The notes under the pieces were generated by a model that did no database searches, was not told the DNA's origin, and worked only from the letters and a program-made list of their open reading frames with translations. The translations under genes were made by a program, and so were the position numbers. DNA of 35,664 nucleotides, from contig JAFDZU010000024.1 of NCBI GenBank assembly GCA_018266765.1, forward strand, positions 21,619 through 57,282, read 5' to 3'. Positions 1 to 7,696 of the stretch are shown here, in pieces. Source of the DNA: Bacteroidota bacterium (GTDB taxonomy: Bacteria > Bacteroidota > Ignavibacteria > Kapaibacteriales > UBA961). How positions within the stretch are numbered: position 1 is the stretch's first letter; each line of letters opens with the position of its first letter.

Positions 1-403
1 ATTTTCCAAAAGAAACAGGTTCAGATTTTGGTGGTTCTCCATTCTTAATTCCTTGATAGATATTACTATTTTCATCTACATAATCGATTATACCATCCCC
101 ATTAAAATCACCTGTCTTAATATTTGCACTTCCTTTCTGCCAAGTAAATACGTTTTGAGTATCACCCGGAAAGCGTAATTGCCATGTTTGTACACCATTT
201 GGAGTCCAGACTACAAGTGCACCTTTGCCATTATAGAAGTTATCGAGCCATGTCATGCCGTATTTACCATACTTCATATTATCGGCACGCCACCACTCTT
301 GGAGTTGGGGGATTGTATCTTGAACGGGGTTTTGAGCATAGACGACGGGTGCAACAACGATAAGTAGCACCAAAGCAAGAGAAGCGAGAAAGGGTTTCAT
401 CAT
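1..403 (-). CDS. Secreted FG-GAP/dockerin-like calcium-binding repeat protein, 3' part outside window
   Basis: The reading frame starts at 403 (ATG ATG AAA; the second ATG at 400 is equally possible) and stays open to the window edge, giving 134 residues of the N-terminus. Residues 1-24 form a signal peptide ending in VVYAQ. The mature part has Trp-rich segments (EWWRADN, VFTWQKGS) and an acidic loop GDFNGDGIIDYVDENSN, typical of Ca-binding FG-GAP/VCBS or dockerin-like repeats, so an extracellular beta-propeller-like protein is likely. The function is unknown. It is a close paralogue of the gene at the other end of the window (35068 onward), with roughly four-fifths of mature residues identical by eye, and the roughly 70 bp upstream of both starts is also similar. 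Confidence 0.8.
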   Translation of the reverse strand, partial: MMKPFLASLALVLLIVVAPVVYAQNPVQDTIPQLQEWWRADNMKYGKYGMTWLDNFYNGKGALVVWTPNGVQTWQLRFPGDTQNVFTWQKGSANIKTGDFNGDGIIDYVDENSNIYQGIKNGEPPKSEPVSFGK

Positions 404-488
404 AACATCTTCATAGAAAATAGTAGAACATCGGTTGTTGATTATACTTTAGTACTATGGTTAAGTTCCATTCTCAATTCAATATCTT

Positions 489-2555
489 CTACTTTTCAAT
501 AGGAGTTTCTACTTCTATCACTACCGTTCGATTATAGAACCGTCCTTCGGGAAGTGCATTATCAAAAAGTTGCTCGGAGTCACCCGAACCTTTTACGGTG
601 ATAGCTCCTTTATTGAGTGCTTTTGCAACGGCATTTGCGCGTTGTAATTGAAGAGATTGGTTGCGCTCAAGTGTACCTTTCAAATCGGTATAACCCACAA
701 TACCAATAGTAGATTTATCAGTCGTGCGTCGCCCGATAAAGTCAATAATTCTCTTGTGGTTTGGTGTTATGGTTGCTCTGTCGAAATCAAACAGAATAAG
801 ATTATAGCGGTCAATATATTTATCCTCCCGTTTTTCGGATTGCTTCCGCTCTATTGAAATAAATTCAACAGGAATACTACCCGAAGAAGTAGCTGTTAAT
901 TGTCCGGTTTTGTCAGTTGCGTTGAGTGTATAGTCTATTGGTGTTGATTCTCTTGGCATTGTAGCTTGTTCGTCGTTTATTCTCCAGATGAGCGAGCGAG
1001 GTATTTCGCCATCACCTTTGTATGAACGGTGTATTTTGCCTTGCTGAGAGGCAACTACATTCCACGTTTTAACGCCTGTCTCTACTATCACAGCACTCGG
1101 CAAGAATTTCACCGATGGCGGATTGGTAGTGCGGAGCGTATCGAGAATAATAATCGGGTCTAAGACTTCCAATACTGTAGATGATAGTTCAACTCGGCGG
1201 TTTTCTTCCACTCCGGTTTCAATATTCGATGAAACTTCGGGTAAATTACGAGTTTTGGTTGTAATTCGATTAGGAGCAATATTCCAAGTATTTACAAGGT
1301 AATTTTTTACGGCTTCGGCTCGTGCTTCGGAGAGTTTGAGATTGCCCAATTCTGCATTTAGATTGCTGTTACAACCCGTGAGCGTGAGCTTTGATTTGGG
1401 AAGCCGACTCATTCTAAATCCGACAACATTAAGAATATCATAATAGACTTCGAGTGAGTTTTTATTTTGCAGATTTTTTAATGATTTATCGGTAAATTCC
1501 TGAATTTTACTGTTGTGAAGTACATTGTATCTTGCAGGGATTTCGGCAGAATTATCATCAAAGAAGACATAATTCAACAGCGGATACATTTGCGTGGAAA
1601 TAAACTCCTCTATGCGAAGTCGCTCAAGCGGAACTTCTGTGTCTGTATTGTCCATACCGACTGCTTGTATGTTTACCGTCATTGTTGGTTTTGGAGGATT
1701 TGGCGGTGTTTCTATTTGAACAATGTTCTTTTCGACAATTACTGGTTTTTCTTCGATTTTTTCGGGTTCGATGATTGGTTCTTTGGCAACGGACGGCTGT
1801 GGCTGATAAAACAGAGTAGCACCAAATCGCATTGCATTCACAGTCCATTTCAAATCTTGTACTTCGTTGGTCAGTCCGATTGTATATAAAAATTCGGGTG
1901 CAAGTGTCCATGCTTTGGAAAGCGGAATGTCATAGCTTAACCCTGCAAGTGCGGCTAATCCGATTGAAGAAGACTGTGGAATTGCTCCGTCATTCTGGAG
2001 TTCAACGCGTTTACCATTACCGAATGTTCCCGTTGAAGGAGAAAGTATTGTTTCTTGTTGTGTGTAGTTTTTTTGAAGTGCATAACTAATTGTTGCTCCG
2101 CCATTAATCGCAAGATTTCCCAATACTGAATAGCGGACAATTGGTTCGAATCCTATCACACCCAAAGTTGTTTCGAGCCGATGCTCAAAAATTCCGTCCA
2201 CAACTGTATTCGTATTATCCAAAACAGGGCGAGTTTCGGTATTGGTAAACGTACCCTTATGCGAAGAATACACTCCGCGAAGGTTAAGTGAAAATCCAGT
2301 ACTAAGCGGAATATCATACACTACTCCAAGAAAAAGCCCTGTTCCCGTTCCGTTATCATAGCGCGGACAACATGTTGGGAGTCCGGGCAAACCCCGAAAA
2401 TCAGAACTATGCTGAAACAAACCTACATCACCGAACAAACCAAATCTTGATGTTTTCTGCTCGGTTACTGATTGAGATTTAGCAGTGTACATGCCGAAAC
2501 CTGCCACAAGAAGCAGAGTAATAATTGATGTTGTAACAAGTTTTTTCATACGCAT
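489..2555 (-). CDS. OmpA-family outer membrane protein with N-terminal beta-barrel and two OmpA-like domains
   Basis: 688 residues. An alternative start at 2549 (MKKLVTTS...) fits the signal peptide equally well; no Shine-Dalgarno sequence decides. The signal peptide covers about 1-27. Residues about 30-255 alternate aromatic and polar residues in the manner of an outer-membrane beta-barrel (FGLFGDVGLF, FGATLFYQ at the end). A Pro/Glu/Lys-rich linker (about 255-290) follows. A first OmpA-like domain spans about 325-460 (LSEARAEAVKNYL, ENRRVEL). An intervening beta domain of about 110 residues leads to a second OmpA-like domain at about 585-688 (FDFDRATITPNH, GIVGYTDLKGT, LQRANAVAKAL). OmpA-like domains bind peptidoglycan, so an outer membrane-cell wall tether is likely. 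The C-terminal architecture is shared with the protein at 16052-17977, which has a PD40 propeller instead of the barrel. Confidence 0.85.
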   Translation of the reverse strand: MRMKKLVTTSIITLLLVAGFGMYTAKSQSVTEQKTSRFGLFGDVGLFQHSSDFRGLPGLPTCCPRYDNGTGTGLFLGVVYDIPLSTGFSLNLRGVYSSHKGTFTNTETRPVLDNTNTVVDGIFEHRLETTLGVIGFEPIVRYSVLGNLAINGGATISYALQKNYTQQETILSPSTGTFGNGKRVELQNDGAIPQSSSIGLAALAGLSYDIPLSKAWTLAPEFLYTIGLTNEVQDLKWTVNAMRFGATLFYQPQPSVAKEPIIEPEKIEEKPVIVEKNIVQIETPPNPPKPTMTVNIQAVGMDNTDTEVPLERLRIEEFISTQMYPLLNYVFFDDNSAEIPARYNVLHNSKIQEFTDKSLKNLQNKNSLEVYYDILNVVGFRMSRLPKSKLTLTGCNSNLNAELGNLKLSEARAEAVKNYLVNTWNIAPNRITTKTRNLPEVSSNIETGVEENRRVELSSTVLEVLDPIIILDTLRTTNPPSVKFLPSAVIVETGVKTWNVVASQQGKIHRSYKGDGEIPRSLIWRINDEQATMPRESTPIDYTLNATDKTGQLTATSSGSIPVEFISIERKQSEKREDKYIDRYNLILFDFDRATITPNHKRIIDFIGRRTTDKSTIGIVGYTDLKGTLERNQSLQLQRANAVAKALNKGAITVKGSGDSEQLFDNALPEGRFYNRTVVIEVETPIEK

Positions 2556-2687
2556 TAAGAGTGTTTCACAATTTAATTACTGCAAATTTACCAAACACTC
2601 TCAATATACTATCTACTACTTACTATAAACAGCACTAAAATTTAAAATTGCGGTTGTTTGCTCTGCCGAATTGACCATAAAATAGTA

Positions 2688-3272
2688 TTATTTCGGCGAC
2701 CACTGCGCTTTGGTTAATTCGTAGATAACATGTGTTTGATGCGCTCCGATATGGTCGGGCAATTCATCGTAAAGTGGAAGGAGAACCGCGCCTAACCGTT
2801 CAACTGCTGTCCGCGAGCGAATGTTATTCTCGCCGATTTGGAACACAACGCTCTCGAATGCTGTGAAGGCGTGTTCAATCATCAACCGTTTGAGCGAAGG
2901 GTTATATTTGCCGCCCCAATGTGAACGAGCAAGAAAGGTATAGCCAATAGTTATTGCACGGTTAATCGTTGGAGAAACTGCTTGGTATTTAGTGATTTCT
3001 CCGGGTGTGAGGTAATAATACCGCGAAGAACCGATAAGCTGATTCGTTGTTTTATCGGTTATACCGTATGCCGCCGGAGATTCGAGTGCGCCTTCAAAAA
3101 ATTGCTTGAAGATTGCGTGTTTGTAACGGTCGCGCTCGGGATGTTGCTCCCAAATCAGCGGGTCGGAAGCCACACGGAATAATTGCTCAAAATCGTTTGG
3201 GGTTAAGATTTGAAGAAGCAGAAGCTCATTTTCTAATCGAGAGCTAAATGGAGAATGTGCTATTGACGACAT
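2688..3272 (-). CDS. GNAT-family N-acetyltransferase (RimJ/RimL-like)
   Basis: 194 residues, the usual size for a single GNAT domain. Visible features: an N-terminal strand with LLLQILTPNDFEQLF; the central acetyl-CoA region IGYTFLARSHWGGKYNPSLK, where the Q/RxxGxG/A-type loop is represented by SHWGGKYN; and the C-terminal motif IGENNIRSRTAVERLGA typical of the RimJ/RimL branch that acetylates N-terminal or small-molecule amines. The substrate cannot be told from sequence. It is a single-gene unit with 132 bp before the next gene, and the start MSSIAHSPF follows no clear Shine-Dalgarno sequence. The assignment to GNAT is firm; the exact target is open. Confidence 0.85.
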   Translation of the reverse strand: MSSIAHSPFSSRLENELLLLQILTPNDFEQLFRVASDPLIWEQHPERDRYKHAIFKQFFEGALESPAAYGITDKTTNQLIGSSRYYYLTPGEITKYQAVSPTINRAITIGYTFLARSHWGGKYNPSLKRLMIEHAFTAFESVVFQIGENNIRSRTAVERLGAVLLPLYDELPDHIGAHQTHVIYELTKAQWSPK

Positions 3273-3360
3273 CGTAGTTCTGTTATAATTGTTGAAATAA
3301 ATATAAAGTGTCCGCTAAGAGTTTAAGTACTATTTACAAATTTAGCATCAGTAGTTTTCT

Positions 3361-3449
3361 GTCATCCTGAACTTGATTTAGGATCTCCGTGACTATTACG
3401 TCATGTTTTTCTCGTACTTGCGGAGATGCTGAAATGAATTCAGCATGAC
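3361..3449. repeat. Imperfect inverted repeat (GTCATCCTGAA-type intergenic palindrome)
   Basis: The left arm 3361-3389 begins GTCATCCTGAACTTGATTTA and the right arm 3421-3449 ends GAATTCAGCATGAC. When one arm is reverse-complemented, 21 of 29 positions agree, with a 31-nt spacer. The motif GTCATnCTGAA...TTCAGnATGAC is a well-known type of intergenic palindrome in many bacteria. It fills the gap between the acetyltransferase and SGNH genes. Confidence 0.75.
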
Positions 3450-3521
3450 AAGGTATTAAAAATTGGTTACTACTATTTGAAGTTAATAACCTTGCAATCC
3501 ATTATCTGACAATCAATTGCC

Positions 3522-4220
3522 TTACAATCCATTACTTTTTAATGCTTTTTCGACTTCGGGTAGCCACAACGCATAGCCGCCTGCGTTCAAATGCAATCCG
3601 TCAACAGTAAATTCCGGCTTGAGGTAACCATTGTCGCAAACATAAGGATTAATATCAATAAAAAGAATATTCTCTCGCAGTGCGTAAGCATGAAGTTTAT
3701 TATTCAGAATCGTAACTTCCGCATTCTTTTCTTTTGATGATTCACGTTCGGCGGCTACATAGATTGTTGCTTGCATAACGACTGTGATATTGGTTTTGCG
3801 TAGCTCTTCGATGACTTGAATGTAATTTTTAACTATAGTTTCGACCGGAACATTTGAATACAAATCATTTATTCCACCCATAATAAAGCAGAGTTTGGGA
3901 TGCAACTTCACGACATCATCCAATCGTTGGAGAAAGCCGCCCGTAATATCGCCACGAATTCCACGATTTATAATTCCTTGCCGCGCAAGTGCTTCATTCC
4001 AATTAATTCCAAAGGTATGCGAATCACCAAACATGACCACATCGGCATGAGTTGTTTTATACAAAGCAAAAAATCCTTTCTGATATTCGTAATTAACATT
4101 CTGAAGATAAAGCGGCTCCGTTATGAGCCGTATAGGATTGGACGGATTATTCACAAACCAAACCCAAGCTATTGCTCCAAGAACAGCGACACCAAATATA
4201 ATCGAATAGAGAGTTTTCAT
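3522..4220 (-). CDS. SGNH/GDSL-type hydrolase, membrane-anchored or secreted
   Basis: 232 residues from the preferred start at 4220 (MKTLYSIIFG). A longer frame reaches 4316, but its extra residues translate the interspersed repeat at 4289-4374, so the upstream start is rejected. A hydrophobic N-terminal segment (about 5-24) is a signal anchor. SGNH blocks are clear: block I FGDSHT (Ser67 nucleophile), block II RGIRGD (Gly), block III GGIND (Asn118), block V DGLHLN (Asp207/His210). This fits GDSL-like lipase/acylhydrolase or carbohydrate esterase families acting outside the cytoplasm. The length matches a minimal SGNH domain. The substrate is unknown. No operon partner is close. Confidence 0.88.
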   Translation of the reverse strand: MKTLYSIIFGVAVLGAIAWVWFVNNPSNPIRLITEPLYLQNVNYEYQKGFFALYKTTHADVVMFGDSHTFGINWNEALARQGIINRGIRGDITGGFLQRLDDVVKLHPKLCFIMGGINDLYSNVPVETIVKNYIQVIEELRKTNITVVMQATIYVAAERESSKEKNAEVTILNNKLHAYALRENILFIDINPYVCDNGYLKPEFTVDGLHLNAGGYALWLPEVEKALKSNGL

Positions 4221-4288
4221 GGAATGTGTTAATGTAAGTTGAGTCGGAATAGCCGAGCGGACGTGGAAAGGTGAAGTTAATTGCTGTT

Positions 4289-4374
4289 CATTTCGGCTAC
4301 GCTCAATGACCATCAAAGAAAGATGGAATGTGTCGTATCACGCAGGGCATTGAGCGAAGTCGAAATGCAGTCCT
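4289..4374. repeat. 80-bp interspersed repeat, copy 1, with terminal inverted arms
   Basis: 4295-4374 matches 18230-18309 at 75 of 80 positions by eye. This copy also has complementary arms CATTTCGGCTACGCTCAATG (4289-4308) and CATTGAGCGAAGTCGAAATG (4348-4367), 18 of 20 paired, around a 39-nt centre. That gives a stem-loop element of REP or small MITE type. It abuts the second repeat family, which begins at 4380. Confidence 0.8.
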
Positions 4375-4379
4375 ACAGT

Positions 4380-4518
4380 AAAGTCCAGCCAATGGTAACT
4401 GCCGACTGCCAAATTATAAAGTTATGCAGAAGTTTGGTAATAACTGCTGACCGAATGGGAAAATTGTTTTATATGCAAGTGTTTACAGGCAGTTCTAAGA
4501 ACTGACCTGACGGGAAAA
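4380..4518 (+). repeat. Dispersed palindromic intergenic repeat (family R), full-length copy 1
   Basis: Begins AAAGTCCAGCCA, contains AAATTATAAAGTTATG and CCGAATGGGAAAATTG, and ends in the hairpin module CAAGTGTTTACAGGCAGTT...AACTGACCTGACGGGAAAA. The same order of modules is seen at 23300-23447, with shorter versions at 4915-4999, 20057-20154, 22881-22970 and 18430-18482. No open reading frame spans it. Confidence 0.8.
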
Positions 4519-4532
4519 TGAGTGAAGATCGC

Positions 4533-4844
4533 TTAATATTTACCGAATTTGAGAATAGGCAATACTAATATAAGCTTTATAAATAAAAACAAGATACTTA
4601 ATAATTTTGATTTAGATATACACAATCGGTAATACACAAATAATTCAATGAGTAAAAAAGCAGAGTATAACATTTTCTCTGATTCTTTTTCGAAAAAATT
4701 TTGGGCACATATTTTGAAAAACAGCTCATAAAATGATGCATAAACTCCTATGTGCCTAAAGGTAATGAATTGATATATTGAAAAGACTATAAAAAACAGG
4801 AAAAAGATATAATTTTTAGACGGAATAGTATTAAATAACTTCAT
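4533..4844 (-). CDS. Small hypothetical membrane protein lying between two repeat copies
   Basis: 103 residues with no recognised family. Three hydrophobic segments are visible (about 12-32, 60-75 and 82-98), the middle region is basic and Phe/Tyr-rich, and the tail ends KFGKY. Base composition is clearly more AT-rich than in the flanking genes. The gene sits exactly between family R repeat copies at 4380-4518 and 4915-4999, which suggests it arrived as accessory cargo. No convincing ribosome binding site is seen. It could be a real transferred gene or the remnant of a longer one. Confidence 0.5.
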   Translation of the reverse strand: MKLFNTIPSKNYIFFLFFIVFSIYQFITFRHIGVYASFYELFFKICAQNFFEKESEKMLYSAFLLIELFVYYRLCISKSKLLSILFLFIKLILVLPILKFGKY

Positions 4845-4914
4845 TATGTATTTAAGTTATATTGCAAAATATAGGATGATATATAGTAAGTCAAAAATAA
4901 TTTAGCTCCCTTTT

Positions 4915-4999
4915 AAAGTCCAGCCAATTCTTACAACCGACTACCAAATTATAAAGTTATGAAGAAGGTCGGCTGTAACTGCCGAACGAACGAAAAAAA
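4915..4999 (+). repeat. Dispersed palindromic intergenic repeat (family R), copy 2, 3' module missing
   Basis: Starts AAAGTCCAGCCAATTCTTACAACCGACT, then AAATTATAAAGTTATG, AAGGTCGGCTGTAACTGCCG and AACGAACG. It closely matches the first 85 bp of copy 1 and lacks the terminal CAAGTGTT hairpin module. It ends directly at the stop codon (5000-5002) of the neighbouring leftward gene. Confidence 0.78.
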
Positions 5000-5926
5000 T
5001 TACAGAAGAAGAGTTTGCCATGCTTCATCGGTTGCGCCAATGTCGAGAAAAGATTGTGCAATGCGATGTCGAGTAGTACGGTCGAGTTCATTGTTCTGAG
5101 AATACACCGCCTTCAAAGCACCGAACGGATTCTTGGCTTGAAGTTCAATTTCGAGCGAGTCGGCAGAAGGAGTTGTATTGAAATCAGGGAAGTTTGTGTC
5201 TTTTGCGGGTAATTCCTTGACACCTGCAAGCCGAGCAAGGTTATTTCCGGTCAGTATGTCGCTTGAGCGAATATCCTCCGGCAGAGCGTCGAAACCAATT
5301 CCATTCCAGCGAGGTTTGCTCAGCTCGAAGACTGCATCGCCAAAGGCACGAGCATACCAATTATATCCCATGCGAGCAACTAAATCTAAGCGTTGAGGAT
5401 GCAGTTTGCCATCTTCCATAGCCGATTCGGCAATATGAAAGCGCACAGCTTCGAGGAGCATCAAGTTTCCGTTTCCACCCACACTGCGCCCGAGAGGAAT
5501 ATTCTCGATAAACCTACATTCCATAGAAAATGGCGACTCGGCAACCATCGGCGGACGCACAAGTTCACTTGAACGCTTGGTCAGACCTGACTTGATGAAT
5601 TCGTCCACCCCGCGCTCATATTCGCACGACGCAAGGTTAATTTGTTCGACCATTGAAAATTGAACGGCATTTACCGTACATTCTCCGGTTTCGATAATAT
5701 TCAAATACGTATCTTTGGCTTTGCCGGTAGCGGCACTGAAAGCCGGGCCGATTGCAATAATAGGTGGCTTAGAGCCGAAAGAATTGAAAAAACTAAAGGG
5801 TGAAAGATTTATATTACCGGAAGAGTCCATCGTGGAAACTAAGGCAATCGGACGAGGCGCAACACCCGAAAGCAAAATAGAGTGCATTTCGCGGTGTGGA
5901 ATATCAGCAGGATTAATTGTTATCAT
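5000..5926 (-). CDS. Flavin reductase-like FMN-binding split-barrel protein
   Basis: 308 residues from the preferred start at 5926 (MITINPADIPHREMH). A 9-residue-longer start at 5953 exists, but the family normally begins at this MITI/NPADI segment. The motifs APRPIALVSTMDSSG, NLSPFSFFN and PPIIAIGP are those of the flavin reductase/FMN-binding split-barrel fold that binds FMN in a homodimer. NTVNA-like ECTVNAVQFS and the later ARMGYNWYA segment match the long subfamily of uncharacterised flavoproteins. The C-terminal 70 residues are variable. It is probably a cytosolic flavoprotein oxidoreductase with unknown substrate. The stop codon touches repeat copy 2. Confidence 0.85.
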   Translation of the reverse strand: MITINPADIPHREMHSILLSGVAPRPIALVSTMDSSGNINLSPFSFFNSFGSKPPIIAIGPAFSAATGKAKDTYLNIIETGECTVNAVQFSMVEQINLASCEYERGVDEFIKSGLTKRSSELVRPPMVAESPFSMECRFIENIPLGRSVGGNGNLMLLEAVRFHIAESAMEDGKLHPQRLDLVARMGYNWYARAFGDAVFELSKPRWNGIGFDALPEDIRSSDILTGNNLARLAGVKELPAKDTNFPDFNTTPSADSLEIELQAKNPFGALKAVYSQNNELDRTTRHRIAQSFLDIGATDEAWQTLLL

Positions 5927-5953
5927 AGAATTGTTCACTAATACGTCGTACAA

Positions 5954-6351
5954 AGTAGTTTGTTAATTATATGCGGATTTTTTGATATTTGCCGTAGTGA
6001 AGTAGTGATAATGTATGTGAAATACGTTTTAATCCCCTCGTTCCCCTTTAACAAGGGGATGACTTAGCATTTATATTTACTAGCTTAACCGTTATGGTAT
6101 ATAATTGCTTGTCTTATTCCCTTCTGTTAAAGGAATGAGTTAGCTTATAATTGCTTGTCTTGTCTCCCCCTTGTTAAAGGGGGATTAAGGGGGATTTCTA
6201 CTCTTTCTCTTTCCATAAAATTATCGTGAAGCATTCTTTTCCTTTGGGATATTACCAAACGAAAAAACCTTTACTACGAAGCTAAAAATATCCTATCTAT
6301 TGCATAGCTTTACCAAACTTACAATTTCATTTAGTATCTACAAAGAACAGA
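5954..6351. repeat. Gene-free stretch with three GGGG/CCCC hairpin units
   Basis: This gap between divergent genes contains three related stem-loops: around 6043-6060 (CCCCTTTAACAAGGGG), around 6119-6135 (CCCTTCTGTTAAAGGAAT, weak) and 6165-6184 (TCCCCCTTGTTAAAGGGGGA). The last two are each preceded by the same 16-bp TATAATTGCTTGTCTT (6100-6115 and 6146-6161), so the array grew by local duplication. The unit resembles the common intergenic CCCCCTTnnnAAGGGGG element. The final 150 bp must hold the queA promoter, but I see no clear consensus. Confidence 0.7.
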
Positions 6352-6366
6352 TTGCGAAAACAGCGT

Positions 6367-7635
6367 ATGGAATCCTATATACCCTTGCTTCATCTTCCTG
6401 ATTTTACGTATGAATTGCCTGCAGACCGAATTGCATTTACTCCGCTTCCTGAGCGTGATTCAGTCAAATTATTGGTAGCGCAAAGTAATTCTGGCGAAAT
6501 TAGTCATCATATATTCCGAGACCTTCCTTCAATATTACCCAAAGATTCTTTGCTTGTAGTCAATACTACTCGTGTAATTGCGGCACGGCTGATGATGCAC
6601 AAACAAAGCGGTGGTGCGGTTGAGGTATTTTGTCTTTCGTCTGCCGATTCAACTCCACCTGCGATTGCTCTTTCGGCGCATCAACCGTGTCGGTGGAACT
6701 GTTTGGTGCGTGGCAAAAATCTACAAGTCGGAGCGGTTCTTACCGCAGACCTTGGTAATGAGAATGGATTAGAACTACTGACAGCAATTATCATTGAAAG
6801 AACATATTCCGAAGCAATTGTCGAATTTCATTGGAAGAGTGAAGAGCGTTTTGGGGAAATTCTTGAGCATTTCGGAAAAGTTCCCTTGCCGCCGTATATA
6901 AAGCGTGAAGCAACTCCCGAAGATACTATTCGCTATCAGACTATCTATGCAGATGATGACGGTTCGGTAGCCGCACCCACAGCAGGACTGCATTTCACAC
7001 CGGAAGTATTTGATGAATTACTGAAAAAGAATATTCAACGGGTTGAAGTGAATCTTACGGTAGGTTTGGGAACATTCAAGCCGCTCGAAACCGAAACTGT
7101 AGCGGAATTTTCAATGCACGGTGAGCAAATTATGGTTAGCCGAGAAGCAATTCAGCGAATGCTCACGTGGCTAAGTAGTAGTAGTTCAACCAACAAAGGA
7201 CGATTTGTCTGTGTAGGAACGACTTCCGTCCGAACGATTGAATCGTTGTATTGGTTTGGAGTGCGATTGAATTGTAATGATGGTAATTGCAAACTTCAAT
7301 CTACTTTTTCGCTTGGGCAATGGGATGCTTTCCGTTTGGCGAGTAAAGCAATTTCGCCCGAAGAATCACTGTTGGTAATTATGAATTGGATGGAAACACA
7401 CTCACTCGAAACAATCAGCGGAATAACTGAAATTATGATTGTTCCTTCGTATCAATTTAGGTTGTGCACAGCTCTTATTACGAATTTTCATCAGCCGCAC
7501 AGCACGTTAATTCTGCTTGTAGCCGCTTTTGTAGGCAAATCATTATGGAGGAAAATCTACGATGAAGCATTGGCAAATGACTATCGGTTTTTGAGTTATG
7601 GTGATAGCTCGCTGTTATTTGGGGAGAGAAAATAG
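6367..7635 (+). CDS. queA: S-adenosylmethionine:tRNA ribosyltransferase-isomerase
   Basis: 422 residues from ATG at 6367; a TTG five codons earlier is possible but less likely. QueA transfers and isomerises the ribosyl moiety of SAM onto 7-aminomethyl-7-deazaguanine at tRNA position 34, making epoxyqueuosine. Family signatures in order: YELPADRIA near the N-terminus, VNTTRVIAARL, LPPYIKR, APTAGLHFTPE, VNLTVGLGTFKPL, GTTSVRTIES and TNFHQPHSTLILLVAAFVG. It is longer than the roughly 350-residue E. coli type and resembles the longer Bacteroidota form. It is a monocistronic cytosolic enzyme that ends before a strong bidirectional terminator. Confidence 0.95.
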   Translation: MESYIPLLHLPDFTYELPADRIAFTPLPERDSVKLLVAQSNSGEISHHIFRDLPSILPKDSLLVVNTTRVIAARLMMHKQSGGAVEVFCLSSADSTPPAIALSAHQPCRWNCLVRGKNLQVGAVLTADLGNENGLELLTAIIIERTYSEAIVEFHWKSEERFGEILEHFGKVPLPPYIKREATPEDTIRYQTIYADDDGSVAAPTAGLHFTPEVFDELLKKNIQRVEVNLTVGLGTFKPLETETVAEFSMHGEQIMVSREAIQRMLTWLSSSSSTNKGRFVCVGTTSVRTIESLYWFGVRLNCNDGNCKLQSTFSLGQWDAFRLASKAISPEESLLVIMNWMETHSLETISGITEIMIVPSYQFRLCTALITNFHQPHSTLILLVAAFVGKSLWRKIYDEALANDYRFLSYGDSSLLFGERK

Positions 7636-7641
7636 AATAAA

Positions 7642-7681
7642 TAAAAAAACTCTCATCGGTTTTAAGATGAGAGTTTTTTTT
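7642..7681. terminator. Bidirectional intrinsic terminator between convergent genes
   Basis: A perfect 9-bp stem ACTCTCATC (7649-7657) / GATGAGAGT (7666-7674) encloses an 8-nt loop. It is flanked by seven A residues on the left (7643-7649) and a T run to 7681 on the right, so it works for queA (+) and for the secreted protein gene (-). Confidence 0.92.
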
Positions 7682-7696
7682 AATTCCAAATAGATT

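Noticed and set aside
1515-1889. Plus-strand open frame inside the OmpA-family gene
   Set aside because: Antisense to a well-supported gene, with odd composition (Cys/Phe/Trp-rich) and no family resemblance.
2120-2160. TTGGTTCGAATCC, looking like a tRNA T-arm
   Set aside because: It lies in the OmpA-family coding frame and no acceptor or anticodon stems surround it.
3481-3540. Short imperfect direct repeat CTTGCAATCCATTA/CTTACAATCCATTA
   Set aside because: Only two units next to a stop codon; too short to assign meaning.
4221-4316. N-terminal extension of the SGNH hydrolase
   Set aside because: The extra residues come from the 80-bp interspersed repeat; the signal-anchor start at 4220 is better.
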